A stretch of 35,726 nt of DNA, taken from the NCBI RefSeq assembly GCF_005768555.2, contig NZ_VCHX02000330.1, positions 1 through 35,726 on the forward strand, written 5' to 3'. Positions 7,534 to 14,238 of this stretch are shown one piece after another. Origin of the DNA: Streptomyces sporangiiformans (GTDB taxonomy: Bacteria > Actinomycetota > Actinomycetes > Streptomycetales > Streptomycetaceae). Position numbers and translations under genes: made by a program. A model generated the notes under the pieces. That model worked only from the letters and a program-made list of their open reading frames with translations, searched no databases and was not told the origin of the DNA. Numbering within the stretch: the stretch's first letter is position 1; each line of letters begins with the position of its first letter.

Positions 7534-8484
7534 TCAGCGGGCGGTCGCCGCCTCCAATGCCGCCCGCAGATGCCCCTTGCTCTCCTCCAGGAGGTGAGCC
7601 GCCGTGGGGCCGTCCACTGCGCCGATGATGGTGAGGATGGCGTTCTTGACCTCGCCGTCCGTCGCGGCGAGGGCGCGTTCGATCTCGTCGTCCGACGCTC
7701 CGGTCGCCAGGGCGACGATGCGGCGCGAGCGGGCCCGGAGTTTTTCGTTCGAGGCACGGACGTCGACCATCAGGTTCCCGTACGTCTTGCCCAGGCGGAT
7801 CATCGTGATCGTCGAGATCATGTTGAGGACCAGCTTCTGGGCCGTGCCCGCCTTCAGCCGCGTCGAGCCGGTCAGCAGCTCCGGGCCCACGACGATCTCG
7901 ATGCCGTGGTCGGCGGCCGCCGCGAGCGCGCTGTCCGCGTTGCAGGACAGGCCGATCGTCAACGCCCCTCGTGAGCGGGCGTGCTGGACCGCGCCGATCG
8001 CGTACGGGGTGCGGCCGGAGGCCGAGACGCCGACCACCGTGTCGTCGGCGGTGATGCCCAGGGCGTCCAGGTCCTCGGCCGCCAGCTCCTTGGAGTCCTC
8101 GGCGCCCTCGATCGAGTTGACCGTGGCGCTCGGCCCGCCCGCGATCAGGCCGACGACCTCGGACGGGTCCGTGTTGAACGTGGGCGGGCACTCCGAGGCG
8201 TCGAGGATGCCCAGGCGGCCCGCGGTGCCCGCGCCGGCGTAGATCAGGCGGCCGCCGCGCGCCATGCGCTCCGCGGTGGCGTCGATGGCGGCGGCGATGA
8301 GCGGAAGCCGCTCGGCCACGGCGACCGGTACGGTCGCGTCCTCGCCGTTCATGATCTTCGCGATCTCAAGGGTGGGCAGCCGGTCGATCTCGGAGAGCTC
8401 GGGACGGAACGCCTCGGTGGTCAGCGTTTCCAACTCCGCGCGCACATCACGGCGGTGGGAGGAGGCGTCGGCGGTGGAGGTCAT
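7534..8484 (-). CDS. murQ: N-acetylmuramic acid 6-phosphate etherase
   Basis: MurQ cleaves the D-lactyl ether of MurNAc-6-phosphate to give GlcNAc-6-phosphate and lactate, a step in recycling of peptidoglycan sugars. The 316-residue protein shows the N-terminal TLEIAKIMNGED, the SIS-domain core LIYAGAGTAGRLGILDASE and CPPTF, VSASGRTPY, and STRLKAGTAQKLVLNM. The two catalytic glutamates of the family align with Glu98 (DASE) and Glu129 (GAEDS). Length is normal. It follows the RpiR regulator gene by 92 bp on the same strand. No PTS or MurNAc kinase gene is adjacent, so the source of the 6-phosphate is not explained locally. Its product feeds the GlcNAc-6P pool that in Streptomyces is tied to DasR control. 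Confidence 0.95.
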   Translation of the reverse strand: MTSTADASSHRRDVRAELETLTTEAFRPELSEIDRLPTLEIAKIMNGEDATVPVAVAERLPLIAAAIDATAERMARGGRLIYAGAGTAGRLGILDASECPPTFNTDPSEVVGLIAGGPSATVNSIEGAEDSKELAAEDLDALGITADDTVVGVSASGRTPYAIGAVQHARSRGALTIGLSCNADSALAAAADHGIEIVVGPELLTGSTRLKAGTAQKLVLNMISTITMIRLGKTYGNLMVDVRASNEKLRARSRRIVALATGASDDEIERALAATDGEVKNAILTIIGAVDGPTAAHLLEESKGHLRAALEAATAR

Positions 8485-8576
8485 GGGGGGCGGCTCTTTC
8501 CGGTGCGCTTTCAGGTGGTGGTTCCGGTGCCGTTCCGGCTTCTTGTGCTGCGAGTCCCGCGAGTCCCGCGAGCGTG

Positions 8577-9503
8577 CTAGCGCCGGGAGCCGCCGCGCGC
8601 ACTGTGGCGGTGTGCCAGTGCCTCGTACGAGGCGGACAGGGCCGGTGCCGCGGTCTCGTACGTCCGCTGGGCGACTCCGATGAACAGGCAGTCCACGACC
8701 AGCAGTTGACTCGTACGGGACGACATGGCCGCCGGGCGCAGCTCGCTCTCGCGGGCCGTGGACGTGGTGAGGACGTGGTCGGCGTACTGGGAGACGGGCC
8801 CGTGGGGGCGTCCGGTGATCGCGATCGTCGTCGCACCGCGCTCGAAGGCGACGCGCAGCGGCTCGATGACGTCCCCCGTCGATCCGGAGTGCGTGATCGC
8901 GATCGCCACGTCTTTGGCGCGCAGCTGCACGGCGTTGGTGACCGCGAGGTGCGGGTCGCTGAACGCGTGGGCTATGAGGCCGATGCGCAGGAGCTTCTGG
9001 TGGAGGTCCTGGGCGACGAGTCCGGAGGCGCCGACGCCGTAGACGTCGATGCGGCGGGCGGCCGCGAGCGCGGAGACGGCGGCGCCGAGCTGGGTCGTGT
9101 CCAGTCCGGCCGCGGTGTCGGCGAGGGTCTGCTGCTCGTCGTACGCCAGTTTCGCCACGACGTCCGCGATCGGGTCGTCGACCGCGATGTCGGCCGTGAC
9201 GGCGGGCGCCCGGCCGGACTGCTGCTGGGCGGCGAGGCCCGCGAGGGCCAGGCGCAGGTCGCGGTAGCCGGGGTAGCCGAGGAGGCGGGCGGTGCGGACC
9301 ACTGTCGCCTCGCTGGTGCCGGTGAGCTCGGCGAGGCCGGTGACCGTGAGGGCCGCGCAGCCGGCCGGATCCCCGGCGACGGTCTCGGCCACCCGCTGCA
9401 TCGAGCGGGTCATCGACGGGGCGAGCGTGCGCACCTTGGCCGCGAGGGCGGCCGGGGCGGGCGGCGCCTCACCTGCGAAAATTTCCTTCACGTCTGGTGT
9501 CAC
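8577..9503 (-). CDS. RpiR/MurR-family transcriptional regulator
   Basis: A 308-residue regulator with an N-terminal HTH_6 domain (about 28-90; recognition part LAELTGTSEATVVRTARLLGY) and a C-terminal SIS sugar-phosphate-binding domain (about 128-260; YGVGASGLVAQDLHQKL at 155-171, ITHSGSTGD at 204-211). Upstream of murQ, it is the likely MurNAc-6P- or GlcNAc-6P-responsive regulator of that gene. Start GTG 9503 gives MTPDVKEIFAGE; a second GTG at 9491 is possible. An inverted repeat (9475-9522) spans the start, one arm lying within codons 5-10, which suggests autoregulation. It diverges from the two-gene operon at 9660. Confidence 0.93.
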   Translation of the reverse strand: MTPDVKEIFAGEAPPAPAALAAKVRTLAPSMTRSMQRVAETVAGDPAGCAALTVTGLAELTGTSEATVVRTARLLGYPGYRDLRLALAGLAAQQQSGRAPAVTADIAVDDPIADVVAKLAYDEQQTLADTAAGLDTTQLGAAVSALAAARRIDVYGVGASGLVAQDLHQKLLRIGLIAHAFSDPHLAVTNAVQLRAKDVAIAITHSGSTGDVIEPLRVAFERGATTIAITGRPHGPVSQYADHVLTTSTARESELRPAAMSSRTSQLLVVDCLFIGVAQRTYETAAPALSASYEALAHRHSARGGSRR

Positions 9504-9522
9504 ACATGAAAGATATTTTCGC
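9475..9522. promoter_or_regulatory. Large inverted repeat over the start of the RpiR gene
   Basis: Arms 9475-9490 (GCGAAAATTTCCTTCA) and 9507-9522 (TGAAAGATATTTTCGC) match in 14 of 16 positions, with a 16-nt spacer. The right arm is itself near-palindromic (TGAAA-N5-TTTCG). AT-rich in a 70% G+C region. Position over the start codon of an RpiR-family gene points to its own operator. Confidence 0.65.
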
Positions 9523-9559
9523 CCGCGCGGCCGGTCAAGAGGGGTGCCCTACGCGAGCC

Positions 9560-9586
9560 GATGACACATTCGGGGAAAGTGTCATC
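9560..9586. promoter_or_regulatory. 27-bp near-perfect palindrome
   Basis: GATGACAC at 9560-9567 pairs with GTGTCATC at 9579-9586; the centre adds TTC/GAA pairs (9569-9571 with 9575-9577), leaving one mismatched pair. It stands alone in the divergent gap, 57 bp from one gene start and 74 bp from the other. Best read as an operator for an unidentified dimeric regulator. Confidence 0.6.
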
Positions 9587-9633
9587 CATCTTCGGCAAGG
9601 GTGTCGGTCGGGCCGGGCAGGTTCGTGCCCGAG

Positions 9634-9652
9634 TTGTGCGCCTGGCGCACAA
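9634..9652. promoter_or_regulatory. 19-bp perfect palindrome before the DUF4031 operon
   Basis: TTGTGCGC-CTG-GCGCACAA, with perfect 8-bp arms, ending 7 nt before ATG 9660. It would overlap the promoter or transcript start of the operon. CACAAT within its right arm ends 6 nt before the ATG and could be a weak -10 of a leaderless mRNA. A further dyad, CGGGCA/TGCCCG, lies just upstream (9614-9631). Confidence 0.6.
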
Positions 9653-9659
9653 TGGTCCC

Positions 9660-10061
9660 ATGGACTTCCCGGACTCCCCGCCCCCCGTCGGTCCCTTGGA
9701 GCAGGCGCTGCACGCGGCCCGCGCGCTCGTGCTCGCCGATCTTGTCGCGGGCCAGGTCGCCGAAGCCGATGTCGTCTCGCTCGTCGAGGAGTCGGTCGTA
9801 CAGCGGCGCTGGTGGGTGGAGCAGTGGCCGGAGGGTGCCGCGTACGTGGCGGGGCTGGTCGCCCAGGACGTACAGGACGCGCTGCTCGACCGGTACGGGC
9901 GCTGGCCCCTGTGCCCCGTCTGCGGCGTCGGCGACCCGCACGCCCTCGACGTCGAACCGGAGTTGGGGCCCGATCCGCACTGGGTGTGCCACAAGGCGGG
10001 CGTGAAGGTCTCCGCGGTGGGCTCGCTCGGCTCCGCGGCCGGCGGGGCGCCCTCCTCGTGA
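9660..10061 (+). CDS. Conserved-type hypothetical protein with Cys/His zinc-binding pattern
   Basis: A 133-residue protein of unknown function. The N-terminal two thirds is helical and acidic (LEQALHAARALVLADLVAGQ, then VVSLVEESVVQRRWWVEQW). The C-terminal part contains CPVCG at about residues 83-87 and, later, a histidine (DPHAL) and DPHWVCHKAG, a spacing consistent with a treble-clef or rubredoxin-like zinc site. The start ATG 9660 has no Shine-Dalgarno; a 19-bp palindrome lies 7 nt upstream. Its stop overlaps the start of the DUF4031 gene (GTGA), so the two are coupled. Confidence 0.72.
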   Translation: MDFPDSPPPVGPLEQALHAARALVLADLVAGQVAEADVVSLVEESVVQRRWWVEQWPEGAAYVAGLVAQDVQDALLDRYGRWPLCPVCGVGDPHALDVEPELGPDPHWVCHKAGVKVSAVGSLGSAAGGAPSS

Positions 10062-10330
10062 CGGTCTACATCGACCCGCCCGCCTGGCCGGGCCACGGGC
10101 GCATGTGGTCCCACCTGATCAGCGACGTCTCGTACGCCGAACTGCACCGGTTCGCCGCGGAGCTGGGCGTTCCGAGCCGGGCCTTCGAGCGGGACCACTA
10201 CGACATTCCCTCGCACCGGTACGCGGACGCCGTGCGGGCCGGAGCTGTCGAGGTGAGCAGCCGCGAAGTGGTGCGGTTGCTCCACGAGGCGGGACTGCGC
10301 AGACCCAAGGGGCGTACGCAATCCCGTTGA
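10058..10330 (+). CDS. DUF4031 domain protein
   Basis: A 90-residue protein matching the DUF4031 pattern: TVYIDPPAWPGHGRMWSHL at the N-terminus, SDVSYAELHRFAAELGVPSR, and DHYDIPSHRYADAVRAGA. Conserved histidines and aspartates hint at a metal or nucleotide site, but the family has no established function that I know. Start GTG 10058 overlaps the preceding stop codon by 4 nt (GTGA), indicating translational coupling with the zinc-pattern protein. The pair diverges from the RpiR regulator. Confidence 0.85.
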   Translation: MTVYIDPPAWPGHGRMWSHLISDVSYAELHRFAAELGVPSRAFERDHYDIPSHRYADAVRAGAVEVSSREVVRLLHEAGLRRPKGRTQSR

Positions 10331-10335
10331 GCGGC

Positions 10336-10364
10336 CGGATCAGAGCCGGATGCGGATCAGAGCC
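10336..10364. repeat. 12-bp direct repeat in the convergent gap
   Basis: CGGATCAGAGCC occurs at 10336-10347 and 10353-10364, followed by the palindrome CTGATCAG (10364-10371). It lies between the ends of two convergent genes. No stable terminator hairpin is visible. Confidence 0.5.
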
Positions 10365-10367
10365 TGA

Positions 10368-11441
10368 TCAGTTCTTGCGGAGCTCGTACACGTACTGCTC
10401 GTCGCCCACGCTCACCCGGGTGAAGCCCGCACGCGAAACCACGCCCTGGGAAGGGGTGTTGTCGTGGTCGACGGTCGCGATCAGCCGCTTCATGTCGTCC
10501 TGCGCCAGCGCCCACGCGGACAGCGCGCGCAGCGCCTCCGTGGCGTAGCCGTTGCCGCGGGCCGCCTCCACCACGTCGTAGCCGACCTCGACATGGCCCA
10601 TCTCGTCCGGGGCGGAGTGGAAGCCCATGCCGCCGACGGCGCGGCCGTCCTCCGTGCGCACGAGGACGAACACGCCCCACTGAGGGCGGTGCACTCCGGT
10701 CTCGTACGCCTTCACGACCATCCCGGCGGCGAATCGCGTGCCCTCGCAGGGGCCGCCCTCGATCCACTCGAAGCCGCCCGTGCCGCCGGCCTGCAGATCC
10801 GCCGCCGCCGCGGGCGTGACCCCCTGCAGGGTGAGCCGCTCGGTGGGGATCACCACGTTGTTGTTCCAGCGCCACTCGGTGACCGGGGCGCGGCCGGGCA
10901 ACTCGCCGCGGCCCGTCGCCCACAGGAGCGTGCGCCAGTGGTCGGGGCCGGGCTGGACGTGCGGGAAGATCCGGGTCAGCACGTCCTCGCAGAGCTGGGC
11001 CGGGGGCTCGTACTCCAGCCCCAGACCCTCGGCGATGTCATGCGTGTGCAGGAGTACTTCGGTGACGCCCATCGCCGCGAAGCCCTCGCGGTTCGCGCTG
11101 CGGAACGGGTACGGGTGGAAGGCCCGCGCCTCGCGCGGTGCGGTGCGGACGGCGGCCGCGAGGAGGGCGCCGGTCGCCTCGATCACGTCCAGGACGTCCT
11201 CGATGCCCTCGCACTCGTCGAAGGTGATGTCGAACGATACTTTCCGGTCGGTGTGGCGCCCCGCCAGCCGCCCCGCGTACGCGATGAGATCCGATGCGAT
11301 GTGCTCCGCCGTCCTGCGGCAACTCCAGTCGAGACGGCCCGCGTTCACGCTCCAGTCCGGCTGCCCGGCCGCCGCTGTCCGCAGCAACGCCACGGTGCCC
11401 GCGACGGCCTCCTCCACCTGATCCCCACCCATGTCTCCCAT
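10368..11441 (-). CDS. DinB/maleylpyruvate-isomerase-like N-domain fused to a GNAT acetyltransferase
   Basis: A 357-residue two-domain protein. Residues about 8-195 resemble the mycothiol-dependent maleylpyruvate isomerase/DinB helical bundle: WSCRRTAEHIASDLIAYAGRL (His47) and TEVLLHTHDIAEGLG (His132, His134). Residues about 200-357 are a GNAT domain: ERLTLQGVTP at the start, VEVGYDVVEAARGNGYATEAL with the acetyl-CoA loop RGNGYA (295-300), and TVDHDNTPSQGVVSRAGF, the usual strand-5 to helix-4 region. The fusion suggests that one thiol- or metal-linked domain and one acyl-transfer domain act on a common small molecule; that is inference. It is 18 bp downstream of the MFS exporter gene and probably the last gene of that operon. 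Confidence 0.85.
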   Translation of the reverse strand: MGDMGGDQVEEAVAGTVALLRTAAAGQPDWSVNAGRLDWSCRRTAEHIASDLIAYAGRLAGRHTDRKVSFDITFDECEGIEDVLDVIEATGALLAAAVRTAPREARAFHPYPFRSANREGFAAMGVTEVLLHTHDIAEGLGLEYEPPAQLCEDVLTRIFPHVQPGPDHWRTLLWATGRGELPGRAPVTEWRWNNNVVIPTERLTLQGVTPAAAADLQAGGTGGFEWIEGGPCEGTRFAAGMVVKAYETGVHRPQWGVFVLVRTEDGRAVGGMGFHSAPDEMGHVEVGYDVVEAARGNGYATEALRALSAWALAQDDMKRLIATVDHDNTPSQGVVSRAGFTRVSVGDEQYVYELRKN

Positions 11442-11459
11442 GGCGGTGACGATAGGTGA

Positions 11460-12728
11460 TCAGTTCGCGGAACGGGATGGATTAACCGACTCGCCGGCCG
11501 GGGCGGGCGCGGCTTTGATGACGACCCGGGAGGTCGTACGCCGGTGAAGCCGCAGGGAGACCAGCGCGGCCGCCCCCGCCGTGACCGTCATGGCCGCCCC
11601 GGCCCACGCGGTCGAGGCGTAGCCGAAGCCCGCGTCGATGACGACGCCGCCGAGCCAGGGCCCGCCGGTGTTGCCGAGGTTGAAGGCGGCGGTGGTGGTG
11701 GCGCCGGCCAGGGTGGGAGCCGCTCCGGCCACGTTGAACATGCGGGCGTTCAGGGCGGGAGCCGTGTAGAAGGCCGAGACGCCGAGGAGGAGGGAGAGGG
11801 CGACGGCGGCGAACGCGTACTGGCCGAACAGGGCCAGGGTGATGAGCAGGACGGTCGAGGCGGTGATGCCGGAGAGCAGCACCCCGAAGAGGTGCGCGTC
11901 CGCGATCCGGCCGCCGATCGTCGTACCGATGAGCGCGCCGATCCCGAACAGCGCGAGCACGGTGGGCACCCAGCCTTCCGCCAGGCCCGCCACGTCCGTC
12001 AGCAGCGGCGCGAGATAGCTGAACGTGCAGAAGACGCCGCCCGCGGCGAACGCGATGAGCGAGATGGTGAGCCAGGTCTGCGGGTCCCGGTAGATCCGCA
12101 ACTCGCGCCCCAACTGGGGCTTCTCGTCGGGAACGGGGATGGCCGGGATGAGGGTGACCACCCCGGCGAGGGCGATCGCGGAGGCGGCGGCCACCGCCCA
12201 GAAGGCGGAGCGCCAGCCCAGGTGCTCGCCCAGGAAGGCGCCCGCCGGGACGCCGAGGACGTTCGCGATCGACAGACCGCCGATCATCACGGCCAGTGCG
12301 CGGGCGCGGGCGTTCACCGGCACCATCGCGATGGCCACGGCCGCGCCGACCGCCCAGAAGCCGGCGCAGGCCAGAGCGCTGATGACGCGTGACGCGAAGA
12401 GCACGGCGTAGGTCGGGGCGAGGGCGCCCGCGATCTGTCCCAGGCCGAAGATCGTGATGAGGCTGATCAGGGTGGTACGGCGCGGGAGACGGAGCGTCGC
12501 CACGGCGAGCAGCGGCGCCCCCACCACCATCCCGATCGCGAAGGCCGAAATCAGCAGCCCCGCCCGGGGAATCGACACGTTCATGTCGTCCGCGATGGCC
12601 GGCAGCAGCCCGGAGAGCATGAACTCGCTGGTGCCCAGCGCGAACACGGACAGGCCGAGGACGTAGACGGCTACGGGCATACGGGCGCGGGCGGCGGGGG
12701 AGGGGGAGGCGGAGGAAGGCATATTCAT
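11460..12728 (-). CDS. MFS drug:H+ antiporter (Cmx/CmlR-like, DHA1)
   Basis: A 422-residue inner-membrane exporter with 12 predicted helices. The opening VAVYVLGLSVFALGTSEFML, followed by GLLPAIADDMNVSI, and the motif-A-like region around LRLPRRTT, plus FWAVGAAVAIAMV, LAPLLTDVAGLAEGW and AGAAPTLAGATTTAAFNLG, strongly resemble actinobacterial chloramphenicol exporters of the Cmx/CmlR type. Drug specificity cannot be read; sugar-efflux AraJ-like proteins are the nearest alternative. Start choice: ATG 12728 is preferred over ATG 12755, which abuts its GGGGA without spacing. A hairpin (12740-12759) sits before the start. The gene lies between an HD phosphohydrolase and a DinB-GNAT fusion on the same strand. 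Confidence 0.88.
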   Translation of the reverse strand: MNMPSSASPSPAARARMPVAVYVLGLSVFALGTSEFMLSGLLPAIADDMNVSIPRAGLLISAFAIGMVVGAPLLAVATLRLPRRTTLISLITIFGLGQIAGALAPTYAVLFASRVISALACAGFWAVGAAVAIAMVPVNARARALAVMIGGLSIANVLGVPAGAFLGEHLGWRSAFWAVAAASAIALAGVVTLIPAIPVPDEKPQLGRELRIYRDPQTWLTISLIAFAAGGVFCTFSYLAPLLTDVAGLAEGWVPTVLALFGIGALIGTTIGGRIADAHLFGVLLSGITASTVLLITLALFGQYAFAAVALSLLLGVSAFYTAPALNARMFNVAGAAPTLAGATTTAAFNLGNTGGPWLGGVVIDAGFGYASTAWAGAAMTVTAGAAALVSLRLHRRTTSRVVIKAAPAPAGESVNPSRSAN

Positions 12729-12739
12729 GGGCAACCGCC

Positions 12740-12759
12740 GGGAATGCGGCGGCATTCCC
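12740..12759. other. Hairpin in front of the MFS start codon
   Basis: GGGAATGC (12740-12747) and GCATTCCC (12752-12759) form a perfect 8-bp stem with a 4-nt loop, between the stop of the HD gene and ATG 12728. It has no T-tract. It could limit read-through or translation of the exporter; if translation starts at ATG 12755 the hairpin would bury that start. Confidence 0.45.
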
Positions 12760-12771
12760 CGCGGTGATCGG

Positions 12772-13434
12772 TCACTTGGGGGTGTCGAGCAGCAGTTCCA
12801 GCTCGGCGCCGATGTTGTGGCGCGCCGGCGCCTCCCACTCCGCCACCCCGTACGGGGTGCGGAACAGCCGTGGGAGATCGAGGAGTTGACGCAGGATCGC
12901 TGCCCGGCCCTCGCGGAAGGCCTCGGACGGGACGAAGGAGTACTCCTCGCGGACGGCGGCCGTGTAGGCGGCGTACGTCCCCGGGGACGCCGCCAGGATA
13001 GCCAGGTCGGCGTCGCAGAGGACCTGGCCGTTGTGGTCGTCGGTCGACGGGTCGTGGGTGACCGTGAGGCGGACCAGACGGGCGACCTCGGCCGTGGCGG
13101 CGGGGGAGAGGCCGGCCTCGGGGAGCGCGCGTTCGACGAGGCGCGCCGAGCGTTCCTCGTTCTCGGAGCGGTCGGGAAGGTACACCGCGTCGTGGAACCA
13201 CGCGGCGAGGCGCACCAGGTCCGGATCGTCCGCGTACTTCTCGAGCACGTCGACGTGGTCCAGGACCGCCGTCAGGTGGTCGAGGGTGTGGTAGCGGCGC
13301 TGCGGTTCCGACCAGCGGGCGAGGAGGTCGTCGGCGTACTGGACGGGGTCCGGGGTGCTGATGCCGGGGGTGTTGCCGCGGGCCCCTCGCAGGGCGTTGA
13401 GCCAGCGGGTGCGCAGAGCGTCGGAGTCGGCCAT
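12772..13434 (-). CDS. HD-domain metal-dependent phosphohydrolase (COG4339-like)
   Basis: A 220-residue predicted phosphohydrolase. The metal-binding residues are visible: RRYHTLDH (47-53, first His), AAWFHDAVYLP (HD at 81-82), VTHDPSTDDHNGQ and LCDADLAILAA (later Asp). This pattern matches the predicted metal-dependent HD hydrolases that begin with RWSEPQRRYHT..H. Substrate unknown, probably a nucleotide or other phosphoester. It has no Shine-Dalgarno; the palindrome ATGACGTCAT (13433-13442) covers the start codon, and GACAAT (13446-13441) is a possible -10 that would give a leaderless transcript. It is probably the first gene of the run HD, MFS, DinB-GNAT, and diverges from the gene at 13477 across only 42 bp. 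Confidence 0.88.
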   Translation of the reverse strand: MADSDALRTRWLNALRGARGNTPGISTPDPVQYADDLLARWSEPQRRYHTLDHLTAVLDHVDVLEKYADDPDLVRLAAWFHDAVYLPDRSENEERSARLVERALPEAGLSPAATAEVARLVRLTVTHDPSTDDHNGQVLCDADLAILAASPGTYAAYTAAVREEYSFVPSEAFREGRAAILRQLLDLPRLFRTPYGVAEWEAPARHNIGAELELLLDTPK

Positions 13435-13441
13435 GACGTCA

Positions 13442-13470
13442 TTGTCGCGGTTCTTCACCGCCCCTAGCGT
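13442..13470 (+). promoter_or_regulatory. Promoter of a leaderless gene at 13477
   Basis: TTGTCG (13442-13447), 17-nt spacer, TAGCGT (13465-13470); ATG follows after 6 nt, so the transcript should start at or next to the start codon. The element overlaps the putative promoter of the divergent HD gene, so the two promoters may compete. Confidence 0.55.
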
Positions 13471-13476
13471 GAGCGC

Positions 13477-14154
13477 ATGACTCCTGCCGATGCCCACGCC
13501 ATGGACGAACGAGACCCCGAACTGCCCGGACAGCTGCTGACCGCGGAACGCGACGTGCTGATTCCGCTGCTCAGGGCCCGCCGGGAGAGCGATTTCGCGC
13601 TGCGGACCTGTTGCCCGGGATGGACCGTGCGGCATGTGCTGGCGCATTGCGGGGCTGCGTTGAGACGGGTGGTGGAGGGGCGGTTCGAGGAGGGTGTGTT
13701 CTCGCCCGAGTCGAACGACCGCGACATCGCCGAACGCGACGGCTGGTCCGCGGCCCAGGTCGTCGACGAGCTGGAACGGGGCATGGGTGAGGCGGGCCCG
13801 GTGATCGCCAAGGCGGGCGGTGTCCTCGACGGGGTCGCCCTCGGCGAGTGGGTGCACGCCGGCGACGTACGGGAAGCCTTCGGTGAGCCGGGGGCCTACG
13901 CGGGGGAGAGCCTCCCCTACGCACTGCCCCTCCTCGCCCGCCTCACGCGCGAACGGGGCCACCTGCCGCTGCACGCCGACCTCGACGACACGGACGAGCC
14001 GCTGCGGCTCGGTGACGTCTCCGGTGAACGGCCGCCGGCCCGGTACATCGGCGATGCGGCGACGCTCGTACGGCTGTATGCGGGGCGCCCCCTGGTGGGG
14101 ACACGGTACGAGCTGGCGGGGGCGAGGGAGGGGGAGCTCAATATCTTCGGCTGA
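13477..14154 (+). CDS. Maleylpyruvate isomerase / mycothiol-dependent enzyme family protein
   Basis: A 225-residue protein of the MDMPI/TIGR03083-type family. Seen: CPGWTVRHVLAHCGAAL with His53 and His57 in the metal-binding helix, and LGEWVHAGDVREAFG with His127 in the HxxDxR segment that completes the site. The C-terminal portion (DVSGERPPARYIGDAATLVRLYAGR) matches the usual small C-terminal domain of the family. Many members use mycothiol as cofactor; the true substrate is unknown. A good -35/-10 pair ends 6 nt before ATG 13477 and there is no ribosome site, suggesting leaderless expression. It is followed by cutC with 84 bp between them, where cutC appears to have its own regulatory site. 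Confidence 0.85.
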   Translation: MTPADAHAMDERDPELPGQLLTAERDVLIPLLRARRESDFALRTCCPGWTVRHVLAHCGAALRRVVEGRFEEGVFSPESNDRDIAERDGWSAAQVVDELERGMGEAGPVIAKAGGVLDGVALGEWVHAGDVREAFGEPGAYAGESLPYALPLLARLTRERGHLPLHADLDDTDEPLRLGDVSGERPPARYIGDAATLVRLYAGRPLVGTRYELAGAREGELNIFG

Positions 14155-14173
14155 CTCTTGGGCGTACTCTGGG

Positions 14174-14189
14174 ATTGGACTAGACCTGT
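14174..14189. promoter_or_regulatory. Candidate DasR-type (dre-like) operator upstream of cutC
   Basis: ATTGGACTAGACCTGT matches 12 of 16 positions of the dre consensus ACTGGTCTAGACCACT as I remember it, keeping the TGG and CTAGACC core. It lies 50 bp upstream of ATG 14239, in a position to cover the promoter. GntR-family sites of other regulators can look alike. Confidence 0.4.
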
Positions 14190-14238
14190 GTACGAAACCC
14201 TGTGCACGAGATCCGTGCCGCCCCAGAGAAGAGGTCCT

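Noticed and set aside
9497..10057. Plus-strand frame running from MSHMKDIFARAAG into DUF4031
   Set aside because: The DUF4031 start at 10058 overlaps the 9660 gene stop as GTGA, the usual coupling; the upstream part of this frame is antisense to operator DNA and has no domain.
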